A stretch of DNA of 64,000 nucleotides, from positions 1,364,001 to 1,428,000 of the forward strand of contig JARKIP010000011.1 in NCBI GenBank assembly GCA_029990175.1. The letters run 5' to 3'. A program made the position numbers and the translations under genes. Positions 1-10,925 of the stretch are shown here, one piece after another (position 1 is the first letter of the stretch; every line of letters starts with the position of its first letter). The notes beneath the pieces are model-generated. The model saw nothing but the letters and a program-made list of their open reading frames with translations. It was not told where the DNA came from and made no database searches. Source of the DNA: Petunia secreta (lineage: Eukaryota; Streptophyta; Magnoliopsida; Solanales; Solanaceae).

Positions 1-248
1 ATATTCCGTCTATCGATTAAAGAGACATGGCTTCCATTTTGGAAATTCGAGGTTAGATATTGATTTTAGGATATATCCTGGGATTTATGGAAGAGTCATT
101 ATTACAATTGACCACATTTATAGGTAATGTTATATATTCCGCCTTTTAATCTAACATAATATATACTATATATATAAGTATATCGAAATTCTGAATCAAA
201 AAAGGAAAAATGAAAAATAAAAAAAATTTCGAACTCAACATTGAAAGA

Positions 249-417
249 AATAATGACCAGAGGTCATTAACCAGAAGTCTCGGGTTCGAGCCTGGATATA
301 AAAAAATCTTTGGCAGGGAGCACTTCCTTCCTAATGTGGCCCTACGCGGCGCGAATCGGGATTAGTTGGGGCTCCAATAAGGATACCAAACACTGGGTGG
401 GAAACAAAAAAAAAACT
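249..417 (+). mobile_element. tRNA-derived SINE, Au/TS-like, 5' part decayed
   Basis: The block contains a pol III B box (GGTTCGAGCCT, about 283-293). A conserved-looking body follows (GGCGCGAATCGGGATTAGT near 349-367) and then an A-run tail. The 7-mer TGAAAGA stands at 242-248 and again at 420-426, which fits a target-site duplication. No convincing A box is visible, so the promoter is probably dead. The family name is from memory of Solanaceae SINEs and is not verified. Confidence 0.7.
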
Positions 418-429
418 TCTGAAAGAGGC

Positions 430-1435
430 AGGGCAAGCTAGTATTTTATATTGTACCAAATTTGGAACAACAAAAAAGAGGAAGAAAAAGATGAAATTAA
501 TGCATGTTATCCTGCAACTTGCATCATGAAATCATACGACAACATGTTACTTCAACATTATTGTGAAAGTTAGTTAAAATCCTTGAGAGATAACTAAGTT
601 ATGCATGAAAGATTCATAATTAATCTTTTAAAAATACAATAATATGAGTCGCTCTCACATGCATGAATTGTCTGTTGCTTCATCAGTGTCATGAATGAAT
701 ACTCAATACTCCTACTTTAACATTGGAATAAAATCATAAAATACTGCTTCCAAGTGATAAAGTAATATTGTAAACGTCCAGTGTCATAGTTTTGGCAATC
801 AGCTGTGACAAAGAAGGAAAATTGGTACTAAGTAGAGTAAAAGATTACTAGCTCCTTCGTTCTAATTTATTTTACAGTAATTTTTTTTTTTTGTTTTGAT
901 GCATTTAGGAAAGAATAACTCTCTTCTATATTTGAAAATAACTCAAGTGTAACTTCTCAATTTGTACTCAATAAATTTTTTTTTTATAGTTACTCAAATA
1001 CTATAACATGTTAAAAATCATAAATTTTAAAAGCCCTACAACCAGGATGTTGATGACCTGTTTAAGAATATAAATTTCAAAACTCTTAATTAATGTTAAA
1101 TAATAATCTACACAGAATCATTTATAAATTGGAAAAGCAGGATTCATTAAACATTTTCTGGTACAATTTCAACCATTAATTTTAATTGGCACATGAAAAA
1201 GGCTTTTGCATCAGTACTGTCACATCAGAAAGGGCAAATCATAAGGCTAAAACAACAAGGCTCATTTAGTTCTTTTATTTTTCTGATGATCTGGTTTTGG
1301 TTCCACTATCTTCAAAATTAATTTTGTTTCAAAGACTAAATTTTAACCAGAAGGAGATGGACATATAATTATGGTTCTTAATGCAAATCAATTTAATAAT
1401 TTACTGGTATTATATATTGTTGCTTAATTAGTAGA

Positions 1436-1466
<31 letters not shown>

Positions 1467-1735
1467 GACATCCCCATAAATTGATAAAAGATAATGGAAA
1501 TGAAGTTGACAGGGAAAGGAACGATGTGTTAAAAATATATTCCCTCAAATTTTTGGAAATGAATTGTAGCCTTTCATGTGTGAATTAATCTGATGTGTCC
1601 TTGTCCATTGCATTGTTCACTAGAGTACCAGATACTTTCGTTTCAAATGTTGCTCGTTTTGATAAATTGAATTTGATATTTGACGTTGGAAAAAAGTACT
1701 AAACGATTATTGTTCTTTTATATACAAATCTACCT
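430..1735. other. AT-rich intergenic stretch without a gene
   Basis: No credible coding region is seen. A stretch from about 850 opens like a common Solanaceae MITE start (CTCCTTCGTTCTAATTTATT) but no matching far end is clear. An (AT)n run lies at 1438-1466. Confidence 0.5.
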
Positions 1736-1807
1736 TACTGTTCTTATATCTACATAGTTTTGTGTTAAATTAAGCTATCACAAAACTATGTAGATATGAG
1801 AACAGTA
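1736..1807. repeat. Long near-perfect inverted repeat (hairpin)
   Basis: Arms at 1736-1764 and 1779-1807 are 29 bp each and complementary at 28 positions, with one G:T-type mismatch, around a 14-nt AT-rich loop. Transcribed from either strand this would form one long hairpin. It could be a small foldback element, a MITE relic or a small-RNA precursor. Nothing else in the sequence decides between these. Confidence 0.75.
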
Positions 1808-1867
1808 CCAGTTTTTGAGATTTTTTGAGAAATTCCCTCACAAACTTCAAATTTTATTCCAAATAAA

Positions 1868-1941
1868 ATGCATGTCCAAACAAAATTTCAATTTCTCAAG
1901 TTCCAAATTCCAAATTCCAAATCCCAAATCATGTCCAAACG
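1868..1941 (+). repeat. MITE end fragment
   Basis: A run of CCAAATTCCAAATCC-type words ends in CATGTCCAAACGGGAG. The same ending closes the MITE-like insertion at 20,693-21,349. Only this end is recognisable here. Confidence 0.5.
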
Positions 1942-2412
1942 GGAGCTAAGAAGTTGTTTTTTCAGAATGTGTAAAACCTTAAAAAATAGAGTGGCTTTTA
2001 GTAGTAGTTTGCTTCTCTGTGATGGTTATATGTTGGTAGGACGGGGAAGAAAACTATTAGGAGAAGAAAAAGGAAGTACGTCAGGTTTCAATTGATAATT
2101 GAATGAAGGCCAGAACTTTATCCATAAGGAAAAGCAAGTATATGCTCTCACCCAAAAAGAGAAACAATCTGTACTCTCGGTAATTATTGTCATCTGTCAA
2201 AAGTGTGAGACACTGCAAATGTCATCTGTCCAAAGTGTATTTGCTCATTAATTTGTTAATAACACCATGAAAAATAAAGAGCAAAAGAAAGATATGAGAC
2301 AATGGAAAGTTAACTTGAGGAAAGAGAAGAAAAAGAAAACCTCTTATTTTACTCTAGAATCCAATACTACATGATTTAGAGTTAGTAGACATAGAATGAA
2401 TGAGGTCTTATA

Positions 2413-2651
2413 TTATACTCTCTATGTCTCATTTTACTTATCCATTTAGCTTAAAAAATTTGTTTCAAAATAGTTGTCCTTTAAAAATTCAAGTTTTAAA
2501 TTTGCTTAGTTGTTTGTTTCCAACTATAACGTTAATTATTAAAGAAGTACGAGTTCTTTTTAGTATTATTCAATTCTCAAAAATCATTTTATATAGGTAA
2601 CTTGGTAAAATATATACTATATATATCTTTTACAAATGTATAATAGGAGTA
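2413..2651. repeat. Possible Stowaway-like MITE
   Basis: It starts TA/CTCTCTATGTCTCATTTTAC, close to the widespread CTCCCTCCGTCCCATTTTA type, and ends in AATAGGAGTA. The ends are imperfect inverted repeats next to TA. No coding content. The family call is tentative. Confidence 0.4.
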
Positions 2652-3461
2652 TAAAGTAATACATTCATTACTCATTAGTTATAGTTGAATTCATAGAATC
2701 CTGTCTAAATCTGCCTATGCAGTGACCGCCGTATTCTTTCACAACAGAAGTGGCCGAAGCTTTGCATTCACATGCTTTTCTCTTTACAGAGAATATAAGC
2801 TTCAGAATAATAAAAATATAAGGTACTTAAAATACAAAGGCTGTCTAACGTAGTGCATGATATGATAAATTCCACATGTTTCCAGTTGTAGTTTCTTCCG
2901 TAGTTGGTAAATAAGGATTCCCCTAATTTTTCCAAAAGTGGCAACCTAACTGATAAGCCTAACAAAAACTAAAAAGAAATGCAGTATTTGAAAGAAGTGC
3001 GTTTATTTATCGGTACTGTGTTACAAATGACAATGACGTTCATTACTCTAGTTCATGTACTTGCTTTTTGTCATTACTTCCATGAGTAACAAAGAACTAG
3101 AATTACTGTCAGTTTCACTTTTTACTAAACTCTGTCAAACATACTCCTTCAGCAGAAGACTTCATCTTATATAAGACCATGAACTTCCATATTCATGCAC
3201 TAACTGATTAAGTTGTGTAACTTTACATTATACTAGTAGTTTCCATTAGAACCGGAGCCAGACTTAATTCTAGTCTTTGTAAGTCACAGGATTCCATAAT
3301 ATAAATTTTTTTAAGACAAATACCGAATTTGAACCTAAGCTATGGGTCCGACAAAACCACTCTCTACTACTCTAGCTCCGCCCTACTACCCAAGCTCTTT
3401 TTTGTTATACATCCCATTTCTAGAATTTACTAACCCGACTAATTGAATTCACATAGGGCCA

Positions 3462-4226
3462 CTATGCATCAAGTACAGTTCCATAACTGTAGTCCAACAA
3501 ATAGAGGTCCTGTGGCCAAAATTCACTATGACTAGAATCATTGCTTTCAGCTCCAGCCAGTTCCCATATTGGTGAATTATAGTCACAACATTTATCAATC
3601 TGTTGACTAAGGTCCAAAAGAAGATCAGGCAAATCAAGAAAAGGGTCCTCATTACTTCTTAAAGATGAAGTTGAAGATGATGATTCTCTTATACTGTCCT
3701 CTGTTTCTTCTATCAACTCACCTTGACTCTGTTCCGATATACAACTTATTGAAGGAATGTCCAAAGCTGCAGCCTTTGCAGCAGTAGATTGAATATCTTT
3801 AGCACATGTAGAAGCTGGTTTAGGAAATAGGTGCGCTAATTCAGGGAAATTAAGTACAGCTAAGTGACCTTTAATAGCAATTGCTGCGACATCATGTGCT
3901 CTAGCAGCCATTTCGGCAGTAGCAAATGTACCAAGCCATATTCTTGATTTTTTTCTTGGCTCACGAATTTCAGACACCCATTTTCCCCAAGTTCTTTTTC
4001 GAACACCATGGTATATCGGGTGTTTTAAATCATCAATTTTCTTGTTCATGTTATGGCTGTCACATTCAATATCACTGTATTTTGTTTTCTTTTTGGTTTC
4101 TTGTTTATCTGCTTCTAAGTTTGGTCTTTTTGTGAGAGGTGAACAAGGTGTAGAGGTTGATGAATTTGTGAAGTTGGAGGGTTTAGGATTGTCAGTGTTG
4201 TTGAAAATGAGAGTTTCCTCTGCCAT
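3462..4226 (-). CDS. AP2/ERF transcription factor, DREB A-4 (ERF group III, TINY-like)
   Basis: A 254-residue, single-exon protein and the only intact gene seen in the window. The AP2/ERF DNA-binding domain spans about residues 72-129, opening YHGVRKRTWGKWVSEIREPR and closing near LNFPEL. The valine and glutamate in WVSEIREP and the RKKSRIWLGT and AARAHDVAAIAIKG segments fit the DREB A-4 group. Such proteins bind DRE/CRT-type promoter elements in the nucleus and act in stress or growth control; the target set cannot be read here. A lysine-rich stretch (KKKTK, about 45-49) may be a nuclear localisation signal. The Ser-rich, acidic C-terminal half contains LPDLLLDL, a short motif common in this group. 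The start is the first ATG, with a TATA box about 80 bp upstream. A dead paralogue lies about 17 kb to the right. Confidence 0.92.
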   Translation of the reverse strand: MAEETLIFNNTDNPKPSNFTNSSTSTPCSPLTKRPNLEADKQETKKKTKYSDIECDSHNMNKKIDDLKHPIYHGVRKRTWGKWVSEIREPRKKSRIWLGTFATAEMAARAHDVAAIAIKGHLAVLNFPELAHLFPKPASTCAKDIQSTAAKAAALDIPSISCISEQSQGELIEETEDSIRESSSSTSSLRSNEDPFLDLPDLLLDLSQQIDKCCDYNSPIWELAGAESNDSSHSEFWPQDLYLLDYSYGTVLDA

Positions 4227-4302
4227 AGGTGATGGATAGTTTTCTTATAGTGAAAAGCATGAGAGAGGGATAGAAGCTACATACTTTTTGGTTAGTGAGC
4301 TT

Positions 4303-4311
4303 CTTATATAG
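4303..4311 (-). promoter_or_regulatory. TATA box of the ERF gene
   Basis: On the minus strand the sequence reads CTATATAAG, 77 bp upstream of the ATG at 4226. That is a normal spacing for a plant promoter with a short 5' UTR. In the duplicated locus the matching bases (about 21,428-21,436) read CATCTATAG on the plus strand, so this TATA is lost there. Confidence 0.65.
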
Positions 4312-4544
4312 TGTTATGGTTCTTGGGCTCTTTGTCACTTTTTATAAGTAGTAGGAGTATATGTAATAATCTCAAAGAAAAAGAGAACGCGTAAAACATG
4401 TAACAAACAAAGTATTACTCAAATGATAACTGATTATTTTACATGTAAGGAGGAATCTAACTATAACAAGTTAACAACTAGTAAATTCTAAATATCTTTT
4501 ACACAATTCCTTCATATTTATATACAAGAAACTATATGTCGATC

Positions 4545-4920
4545 ATGCCCAACTTATTATAAAGATATTTCAGCGGAGTCCCATCGAATGTTTTTGTGAA
4601 TATATCAACTAATTGCTCGCATGTCTTTACATAATCAGTGAAGATTAAGTTCTCTTCAATCTTCCCAAGAATAAAGTGAGAGTCAACCTCAATATGCTTA
4701 GCTCTTTCATGGTAAATTGAATTTGAGGCAATGTGTAAAGAAACTTAATTTATCACACCAAAGTTTTGATGGTGAACCAAGACATCAAACCAACTTTAGC
4801 CAGCAAGTGACGTATCCACAGTATTTCACATGTGGAATGAGCTAAAGCTTTGTACTTAGATTCTGCACTCGATCGACAGATTATATTTTTCTTCTTATTC
4901 CTCCATGATACTAGATCCCC
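4545..4920 (-). pseudogene. Copia RNase H, C-terminal part
   Basis: The minus strand encodes the C-terminal RNase H region of a copia polyprotein. The segment next to the interruption contains SRSSAESKYK-like sequence (seen as CRSSAESKYKALAH). Further on come YHERAKHIEVDSHFI and LVDIFTK, the usual end of copia pol. A frame change separates the two parts near 4,745. The upstream half of the same domain lies at 7,751-7,950 beyond the inserted LTR. The frame is continuous across the junction if the insert and one target copy are ignored. The fragment is not functional. Confidence 0.85.
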
Positions 4921-4922
4921 TC
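4918..4922. repeat. Target-site duplication CCCTC (left copy)
   Basis: CCCTC directly precedes TGTCACGACCC. The matching copy is at 7751-7755, directly after GGTCGTTACA. A 5-bp duplication is what LTR retrotransposon integration produces. Confidence 0.85.
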
Positions 4923-7750
4923 TGTCACGACCCAATTTCCAAGGGCTCGTGATGGCACCTAAACAACATTTGCCTAGGCGAACCAATGAAACAAGATGCG
5001 GAAAAGAACAATAATGTGAAAAGATCATAAATGGATATATAAATATAAAAGGGTGAAGTCCAAAAGAATATATCCACAAAAGAATTGGAGCATTCTAAGA
5101 GTGACACAATAAAGTATGAATATACATCAAAGAAATCTGAGTCCTATCTCTAAGTGACTCCGGCGGTATGCCACCACGGTCTGTGTGGTCGGCACACCTC
5201 AATCAAAAGTCTCAGAAGCCTCGGGAACAGCTAACGTCCGGGCTGCTGACTGGATGAAGGACCTGCGCACGTAGCAGAGTAAGTTATGAGCCGAAGCCCA
5301 GTAAGATCACCGACAGGCCCGCTAAGGTACCCTTGCGGGACAAGTCGCTACATGCATCATAAGCAACAACATACTATAGTAATCATACAATAAAGTAGTG
5401 AAATCACAAATAGATGTAACACATTCCATACACACAAGTAGTAACCAGAAGTCTCAAGGATTATGCCCATCCAACGTAAAGCATAGGTCAACTCAGCGGC
5501 GGTTTGGAGGTCCAATCTCTACTCCCGTGCCGACTAACCTAGACCTACGATGGACTAGCAACACCACTACTAAGTATCAACCATATACCGTGACCCGAAG
5601 TCACTATCACAATCATGAATAAGTAGACCAACGACCCGTAGTCGTTGGCTCATCTCAAATCTGTCTACGATCGCACCACACCCCCTGTCAAGTGCGTCGT
5701 ATCTCAATAAATCAAGTGACCACACCACACCCCCTGTCAAGTGTGTCACATCTCAAAGATCAAGTGTCCACACCACACCCCCTGTCAAGTGTGACACATC
5801 TCATAGTATAGGCGACACCACACCCCCTGTCAAGTGTCCCTCTAACAGTATTAATATCCACGACATTAATAACAATAACAGAAATAATAACAGAAATATT
5901 AATAACGATAATATTTCACAGTCACCGTAACCCAGGTTGGTTATGCTAGCTGAACGTAAGGCAAAGGTTAACCCGACCACAGTTTGGGGGTACAATCCCT
6001 ACTCCCATGTCACCCAACCCAAGGTTACGTATAGACAGCACTACCCAACCCGGCACGTGAACAAATCAAGTACCAATATCATACAAAAGCCGGCAAAATC
6101 CTCGGCAAGACATTTATCATGACATGCCGGCAACATCCTCGGCCATGTCCCAAGTTCTTGCTATCTAAGCATGGCATAGCAAGCGTTACTACGATATAAA
6201 TTTAAGCTACCTCGACGTAGCGTTTAGACCGGCACATACCTCGGTCGAGTCACAATCTCGCTATTTATAACAAACAATAATAGCAAGTAATTCACATCAT
6301 TAATCCTAACTATTGTTAGGTATATATATGCGTACATGAAGCATACTAGCATGAAGGAAGAGTCCACAAGCACAATAGAGGTCAAGTCTCACTTACCTCG
6401 AAATTCGGGCTCAAATGCCGGGAAGAATCTCCTTTCCCGCTCGCCTTGTCCGCGAAGGACTCTCCACTAGGTCTATTAAGACAAGATATAGCACATATGA
6501 GTGCTCAATTATAGCTATTTAAGCCTATAGGCATCCTAGGGTAAAAATTACCAAAATGCCCCCGGGTAGGGCCGAGCCCTAAATTTACAAAATGTACTTT
6601 TCCGGACTCCCCACGCTCCCGTGAGTCCAAAAGTACACTTAGATTCCACATGCGAGCCTTGCTCGATGTCTTTCCCCAATTCTTAAGAATCTAGGGTTCT
6701 AACCCATTTCCAAGAATCAACCCTTTGATTCTTGTGTTAATCAACATAAAGATGGATTGAAAGGGCTTACCTTAAGTGTAAGTATGATTGGGTCTTCAAG
6801 AAATACCCAAAAATCGCCTCAAGAGCTCACCAAATGATTTTTATAAGTTATGAACCGAAATGGCCCGAAATGGCCTTTTTATAACAGTTTTTGCCTCTGT
6901 GACAGCTTCTTTTGAAAAAATCATAACTTTTGATAGGAATGTCCAAATGACCTGAAACTGGTTCCATTAGAACCACAACTCAAAGGGCTACAACTTTCAT
7001 GTTTTGAGGTTTTCCTTATTCCTTACGGATTGGCCGGAAAATCAGATTTTATCCGGCTGTTTGCGCCAAAACAGAACAGAAAAGTCGCACCAGATTTTCT
7101 ACTATTTTAGGGGAAAAATGGGACCCTACGAAGCTCGGAATGATCCCAAATTTTGCACACAAGCCATAAAATACTTGGGTGACATGCTCGTAAAGACGGA
7201 ACTCAATTCGGACCTCCAGAACTCAAAAAGTAGGTCCCACGGCAAATGTTCAATTTTCGACTTTCGCCAAAATAGCGAAATTTGACCAAACGACCTCGGA
7301 ATCCAATTCCGAAAGTTGCTACAAGTCACAAATGACTATACGAACCTAACGGAACTTTCGGATCTCTCATCGGAGCTCATTTGCTCAAATCGAGCTCGGA
7401 AACCTCTTTTAACTTTTTTAAACTTCCGAAACGGGGACTTTATCAAAAGTCCTATCAAACGAGGTTCGTTTTCAATTTTGAAGGTTGCTACATATCATAA
7501 ATGACGAGACGGACCTAACGGTGCGCTCGGATTTTCCATCGGGGTTCGTTTACTCAAAACGACCTATCGAAACCCCAAATTCCTTTCCGGAATTTCATAA
7601 ACGGATCCTTTTCTCGAAAACCTATCAAACGGACTCCGTTTCGACTCAGATTTCACAGACGGGTCATAAATGACCTAACGGAGCTTTTGGGACTGTCGAC
7701 ACGCAAATCGAGGTCTCGGATCCCGTAACGACTATTTGAGGGTCGTTACA
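4923..7750 (-). mobile_element. Solo LTR, 2.83 kb, TGTCACGACCC family
   Basis: The block starts TGTCACGACCC and ends GGTCGTTACA, so it has TG...CA ends with partly complementary termini, and it is flanked by CCCTC on both sides. No gag or pol coding sequence and no second LTR is found inside, which fits a single LTR left by recombination. A relative at 13,791-16,133 is followed on the minus strand by a tRNA-Met-type primer site, so this one is probably also minus-oriented. It sits inside the RNase H coding region of the older copia element. Confidence 0.82.
5673..5842. repeat. Tandem subrepeat in solo LTR (four units, about 48 bp)
   Basis: The word CACCCCCTGTCAAGTG recurs about every 45-48 bp from about 5,678 to 5,838, each copy followed by a GTC/CATCTCA-type tail. 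Such subrepeats are typical of long LTRs. Confidence 0.85.
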
Positions 7751-7950
7751 CCCTCCAACAAAGACACAATAGCATGTAGTTGATCTTTCATCTAGCCCAA
7801 TCAACATCTGCAAAAGACCCAATACGGGTATGGCGGTGGTCACCATACAGTGTCCCAACTCCGGGAGCTCCTTTTAAGTAACATAGGGCATGTTCTAAGG
7901 TTGCCCAGTGAGTAACTATGGATGCGGACGTACATCGCCTCACTATGCTA
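7751..7950 (-). pseudogene. Copia RNase H, N-terminal part, and RT end
   Basis: Translating the minus strand gives DERSTTCYCVFVGG just before the LTR insertion, and upstream RPDIFYAVSIV and LEHALCYLKG. These are the usual copia segments between RT and RNase H. The coding sequence breaks at the glycine pair and resumes at 4,920 with DLVSWRNKK. The bases at 7751-7755 are the right copy of the CCCTC target duplication. The expected GTG/GYCVF-type tract is only mildly altered, so the split was caused by insertion rather than decay. Confidence 0.85.
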
Positions 7951-8340
7951 ACTGCATAGAAAATATCTGGACGGGTCACAATTCCTGTACCTCTCTGGAT
8001 TATCAAAATGATTGCGATCATCATTCATAAGATGCACATTGGGAATCATTGGAGCACTACAAGGTATGGTTGCCAACTTTTCAGATTCTTCAAGCATATC
8101 AAGATCATATTTTCTCTTAGAGAAAATGATTCCTTTCTTGCTCCTAAAGATATCTATTCCTAAGAAATAGTTTAGATGGTTCAAGTCTTTCATATGAAAC
8201 CTAGTCTGCATAAAAGGCTTACGTGAAGAGATCCTTCCATATTCACTTCCTATATTGATAATGTCATGGACATATACTTCAAGGAGTATAATACCAGCTA
8301 CTGACCGCCACAAAACCATCAACATTAACTTTGACTGCAA
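7948..8340 (-). pseudogene. Copia reverse transcriptase fragment
   Basis: A minus-strand fragment of copia RT with LNHLNYFLGIDI and KYDLDMLEE. The catalytic YxDD box is present as YVHD at 8263-8274, so the first aspartate of the pair is lost. The N-terminal half of RT is missing or unrecognisable between 8,345 and 8,490. The fragment cannot be an active polymerase. Confidence 0.85.
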
Positions 8341-8495
8341 AAATCTATTATTTTTTTTTTTCTTTGGGTAAATTCACCAAATCCAAAGTATGATTTTCAT
8401 CCAAGGCATGTATCTCCTCAACGTTGCATTACACTACCCAGGATGAATCAAAGGCTCCTTCAATGTCTTAGGTATATAGATGAAATCTAGAGAGA

Positions 8496-8948
8496 CTACC
8501 AAAGAACTAGATGCAAGAGACAAGTAATCATATTAAAAATAATTGGCAATAGAATAAGTTGATTTGCACTGACATGTACCTTTGTGGAAAACAATGCAAA
8601 GATCAAGATATTCTGAAGGAGGATCAAGTGGAGAAAGCTCTTATGGCAAAGGAGTAGGTGAGGACATGTATCATTGCTCCATTTTCTCCTCGAGTAAACT
8701 TGAATATCATGTGCCTTTGTTGAAGAAGAAGGCACAGTTACTGACTCATGAGGTTTAACAGTTGGTTGGTGCTCAATAGAAGGACAAGAAAATATAGGAG
8801 GAACATCATCCTCTAATTCTTTATTTGAAGCATCTGGAAGTATATCTTCATAGACTAACCACTCATCTTCCTCCGTCTGATTTGTAGAAATAGGTGGTGC
8901 ATAGAAGAATGGAGTACTCTCCGAAAATATCACATCATTTGACACCAT
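8496..8948 (-). pseudogene. Copia integrase-RT linker region
   Basis: The minus-strand frame opens with SNDVIFSESTPFF and includes EHQPTVKPHESVTVPSSS and QVYSRRK. This is the Ser/Pro-rich region that lies between integrase and RT in copia polyproteins. The end of the frame is decayed. It has no function on its own. Confidence 0.7.
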
Positions 8949-9089
8949 ATATTTGCCAAGTTTAGTAGAGTAGCAATGATACTATTTCTGAAGGCGAGAT
9001 AACCTAGGAAAGCACATTTCAAAGCATTGGGATCCAATTTTGTAACAGAAGTTCGAACATCCCGATTATAACATGTGCTTCAAAATACG

Positions 9090-9560
9090 TTAGCCTCCAC
9101 CAGCAAGCACAACAGATAGAATGCGACTAATCAGAAAATAAATTGCAGAGACTGCATCAGCCAAATTTTTTTTAGGAACCTTCATTTGAACCACAAATGG
9201 CCAACTCTTCTCATGTAAATGTCTATTCTTCCTCTCATCTACTCCATTTTGAGAGGGTGTAGCAACACATGAAGACTTGTGTAGAATACTTTGTTGTCTC
9301 ATATATGACTGAAATGAGTAAAACATGTATTCTTTAGCATTATCGCTCCTTATATTACGAAGTGATGCATTGAATTGAGTTTTGACTTCAGCATAGAAGG
9401 CAAAAAAGAGAGTAAATACTTCAGAGTGACTCTTCATAAAATAGATCCAAGTCACTCGAGAGAAATTATCTACAAAGCTGACAAAATACTTATGCCATGT
9501 TTTAGAAACAATAGGACATGATCCCCAAACCTCATAATAAACTAACTCAAGGTCGACTCG
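9090..9560 (-). pseudogene. Copia integrase core fragment
   Basis: The minus-strand frame contains IRSDNAKEY (second catalytic aspartate region) and CVATPSQNGVDERKNRHL (region of the catalytic glutamate). Just before it (about 9,470-9,560) an ELVYYEVWG-type segment marks the start of the core. The QNGV(V/A)ERK-type box is altered to QNGVDERK. Upstream, between about 9,600 and 9,710, remnants of the zinc-binding HHCC part are visible but broken by stops. Confidence 0.85.
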
Positions 9561-9599
9561 GCCTACTTAACTCTTGAACCCAACATGATACTACGATAT

Positions 9600-10160
9600 T
9601 TTGCAACTTTCATGACTCATAATCTGATTACGAAACATTATGAAATTCAGGATAAAGCTTCATCAATATAAGAAGAGGGGGATGTCCTAACTGGCAATGT
9701 CCATCAAATGGAGACGTGAAACTAGAACAAGAAACAGACCGAGGGCACCCAATTATTAATGATATATAGACCATCAGATACTTACCCTTTACCAATAATT
9801 TTCTTCGTCATAAGATCCTAAATCAGATAGTAATCGGAAAATAATTATATAGAACAATTGAGATATCTAGTATGTCTTTACAAAGATTATACTAAATTAC
9901 GAGATTAGGCAGGCTTAACATAGATGACAAGGTAATAGAGAAGGTTAATTCAACCATCCAGATCCCACAATGTTATTGGTTGGACCATTAGAGGTGGTTA
10001 CACGAGATGATAGTTTGTGTGGTTGAAAGCTTAAAACATATTAGGATTACCTGTCATTTGATCAGTGGCATCAGATTCGATCACCCATTAATTTGAAAAA
10101 GAAATAAGACAAGTTTTACCTTTTTCAACAAAGGTAGTAGACGAAGTAGAAGGCTTTAGT
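9600..10160 (-). pseudogene. Copia gag/protease remnant
   Basis: The minus strand at about 10,050-10,110 gives WVIESDATDQMTG, the region where the copia protease active site (D-S/T-G) is expected; here the motif reads D-A-T. The rest of the region to 9,600 is heavily decayed. An open frame at 10,183-10,440 on the same strand follows no family I recognise. Confidence 0.6.
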
Positions 10161-10440
10161 GATTTCTGACACTGAGAGAATTTCACAAATTCATCTGCTG
10201 AAGTCGAACCATTTTATCAGATAATGGATATAAAGTAACACCACCATTAGACATCTGGGGTTCACTGATTGCGATACTTACTGATGTGTGGCTAAAATAC
10301 CATACATTGCATACTTTTACTTGAGGTTTTGTTGTGTAATATTTGATGAAATAGGTGCACTTATCACGGTTTAAGTGCAAATTGTAGGTGGATATCGCTA
10401 CAAAATATATTGGAATGAAAACTAGTAAAAAAGAGGCCAA

Positions 10441-10925
10441 ATTTATAAGTTGCAGGACTGCCTGGAGATCAGGTCATCGCGACCACGTGATCTTAAAGGC
10501 TACCATGCAAAAGAAACACAGAAAGGTATTGCAATCACGGAACATCTGGCGAGATCACGTATATTAAAGAAAACCTTTAGCACGATCACGTATATATATA
10601 TATAGATCCCTTAATATTTATCTAATCAATCAGCTTAGTACTTTGTAGTTGTACATAAGACAAAATACCTTTTTTTGGTTTCTTTTATGAACTCCACTAA
10701 TCGGTCATGGTTTGTACGGATTTCTATTATATATAAACAAACTTTTGTATCCTACTCTGCCTAGGTGAAAAATAATAAGCATACACGTGATGAGCCAACT
10801 TGGGATTTCCTGCAAGATCCTTATAGTTTCCCAACCTTTCTCCGCATACATGCGCCCGAAATCTGATTGGCTTTTGTCTAGAGGAAGGTCAATCCGCCTT
10901 TTTATATAATATAATATTTAGATTC
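10441..10925. other. Stretch without a recognised gene
   Basis: AT-rich sequence with TATA-like runs (about 10,590 and 10,730). A few repeats of ATCACG-type words (10,475-10,595) are present. I see no coding potential. Confidence 0.4.

Larger units (their letters stand above)
2690..4400. repeat. Segmental duplication, copy A (intact ERF locus)
   Basis: The 3' flank (from about 2,690), coding region and promoter flank (to about 4,400) of the ERF gene recur at about 16,185-21,560. For example, GTATTCTTTCACAA recurs at about 2,730 and 16,231, and TCTTTGTCACTTTTTATAAG at about 4,328 and 21,463. The second copy has been opened by a hAT element and a MITE. Confidence 0.85.
4430..10440 (-). mobile_element. 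Decayed Ty1/copia retrotransposon (interrupted by a solo LTR)
   Basis: Read on the minus strand, the order is gag/protease remnant (about 10,150), integrase (about 9,700-9,090), integrase-RT linker (8,948-8,496), RT (8,340-7,950) and RNase H (7,950-7,751 continuing at 4,920-4,545). This integrase-before-RT order defines the copia superfamily. The RNase H part is split by the insertion at 4,923-7,750. Reading frames are broken in many places and no LTR pair is recognisable, so the outer limits are estimates. The 3' end on this strand (about 4,430-4,545) has only non-coding sequence. Confidence 0.85.

Noticed and set aside
3926..4239. Plus-strand frames over the ERF gene
   Set aside because: Shadows of the AP2/ERF coding sequence on the other strand.
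5398..5622. 74-codon plus-strand frame in the solo LTR
   Set aside because: Lies in LTR sequence with no family resemblance and no start context.
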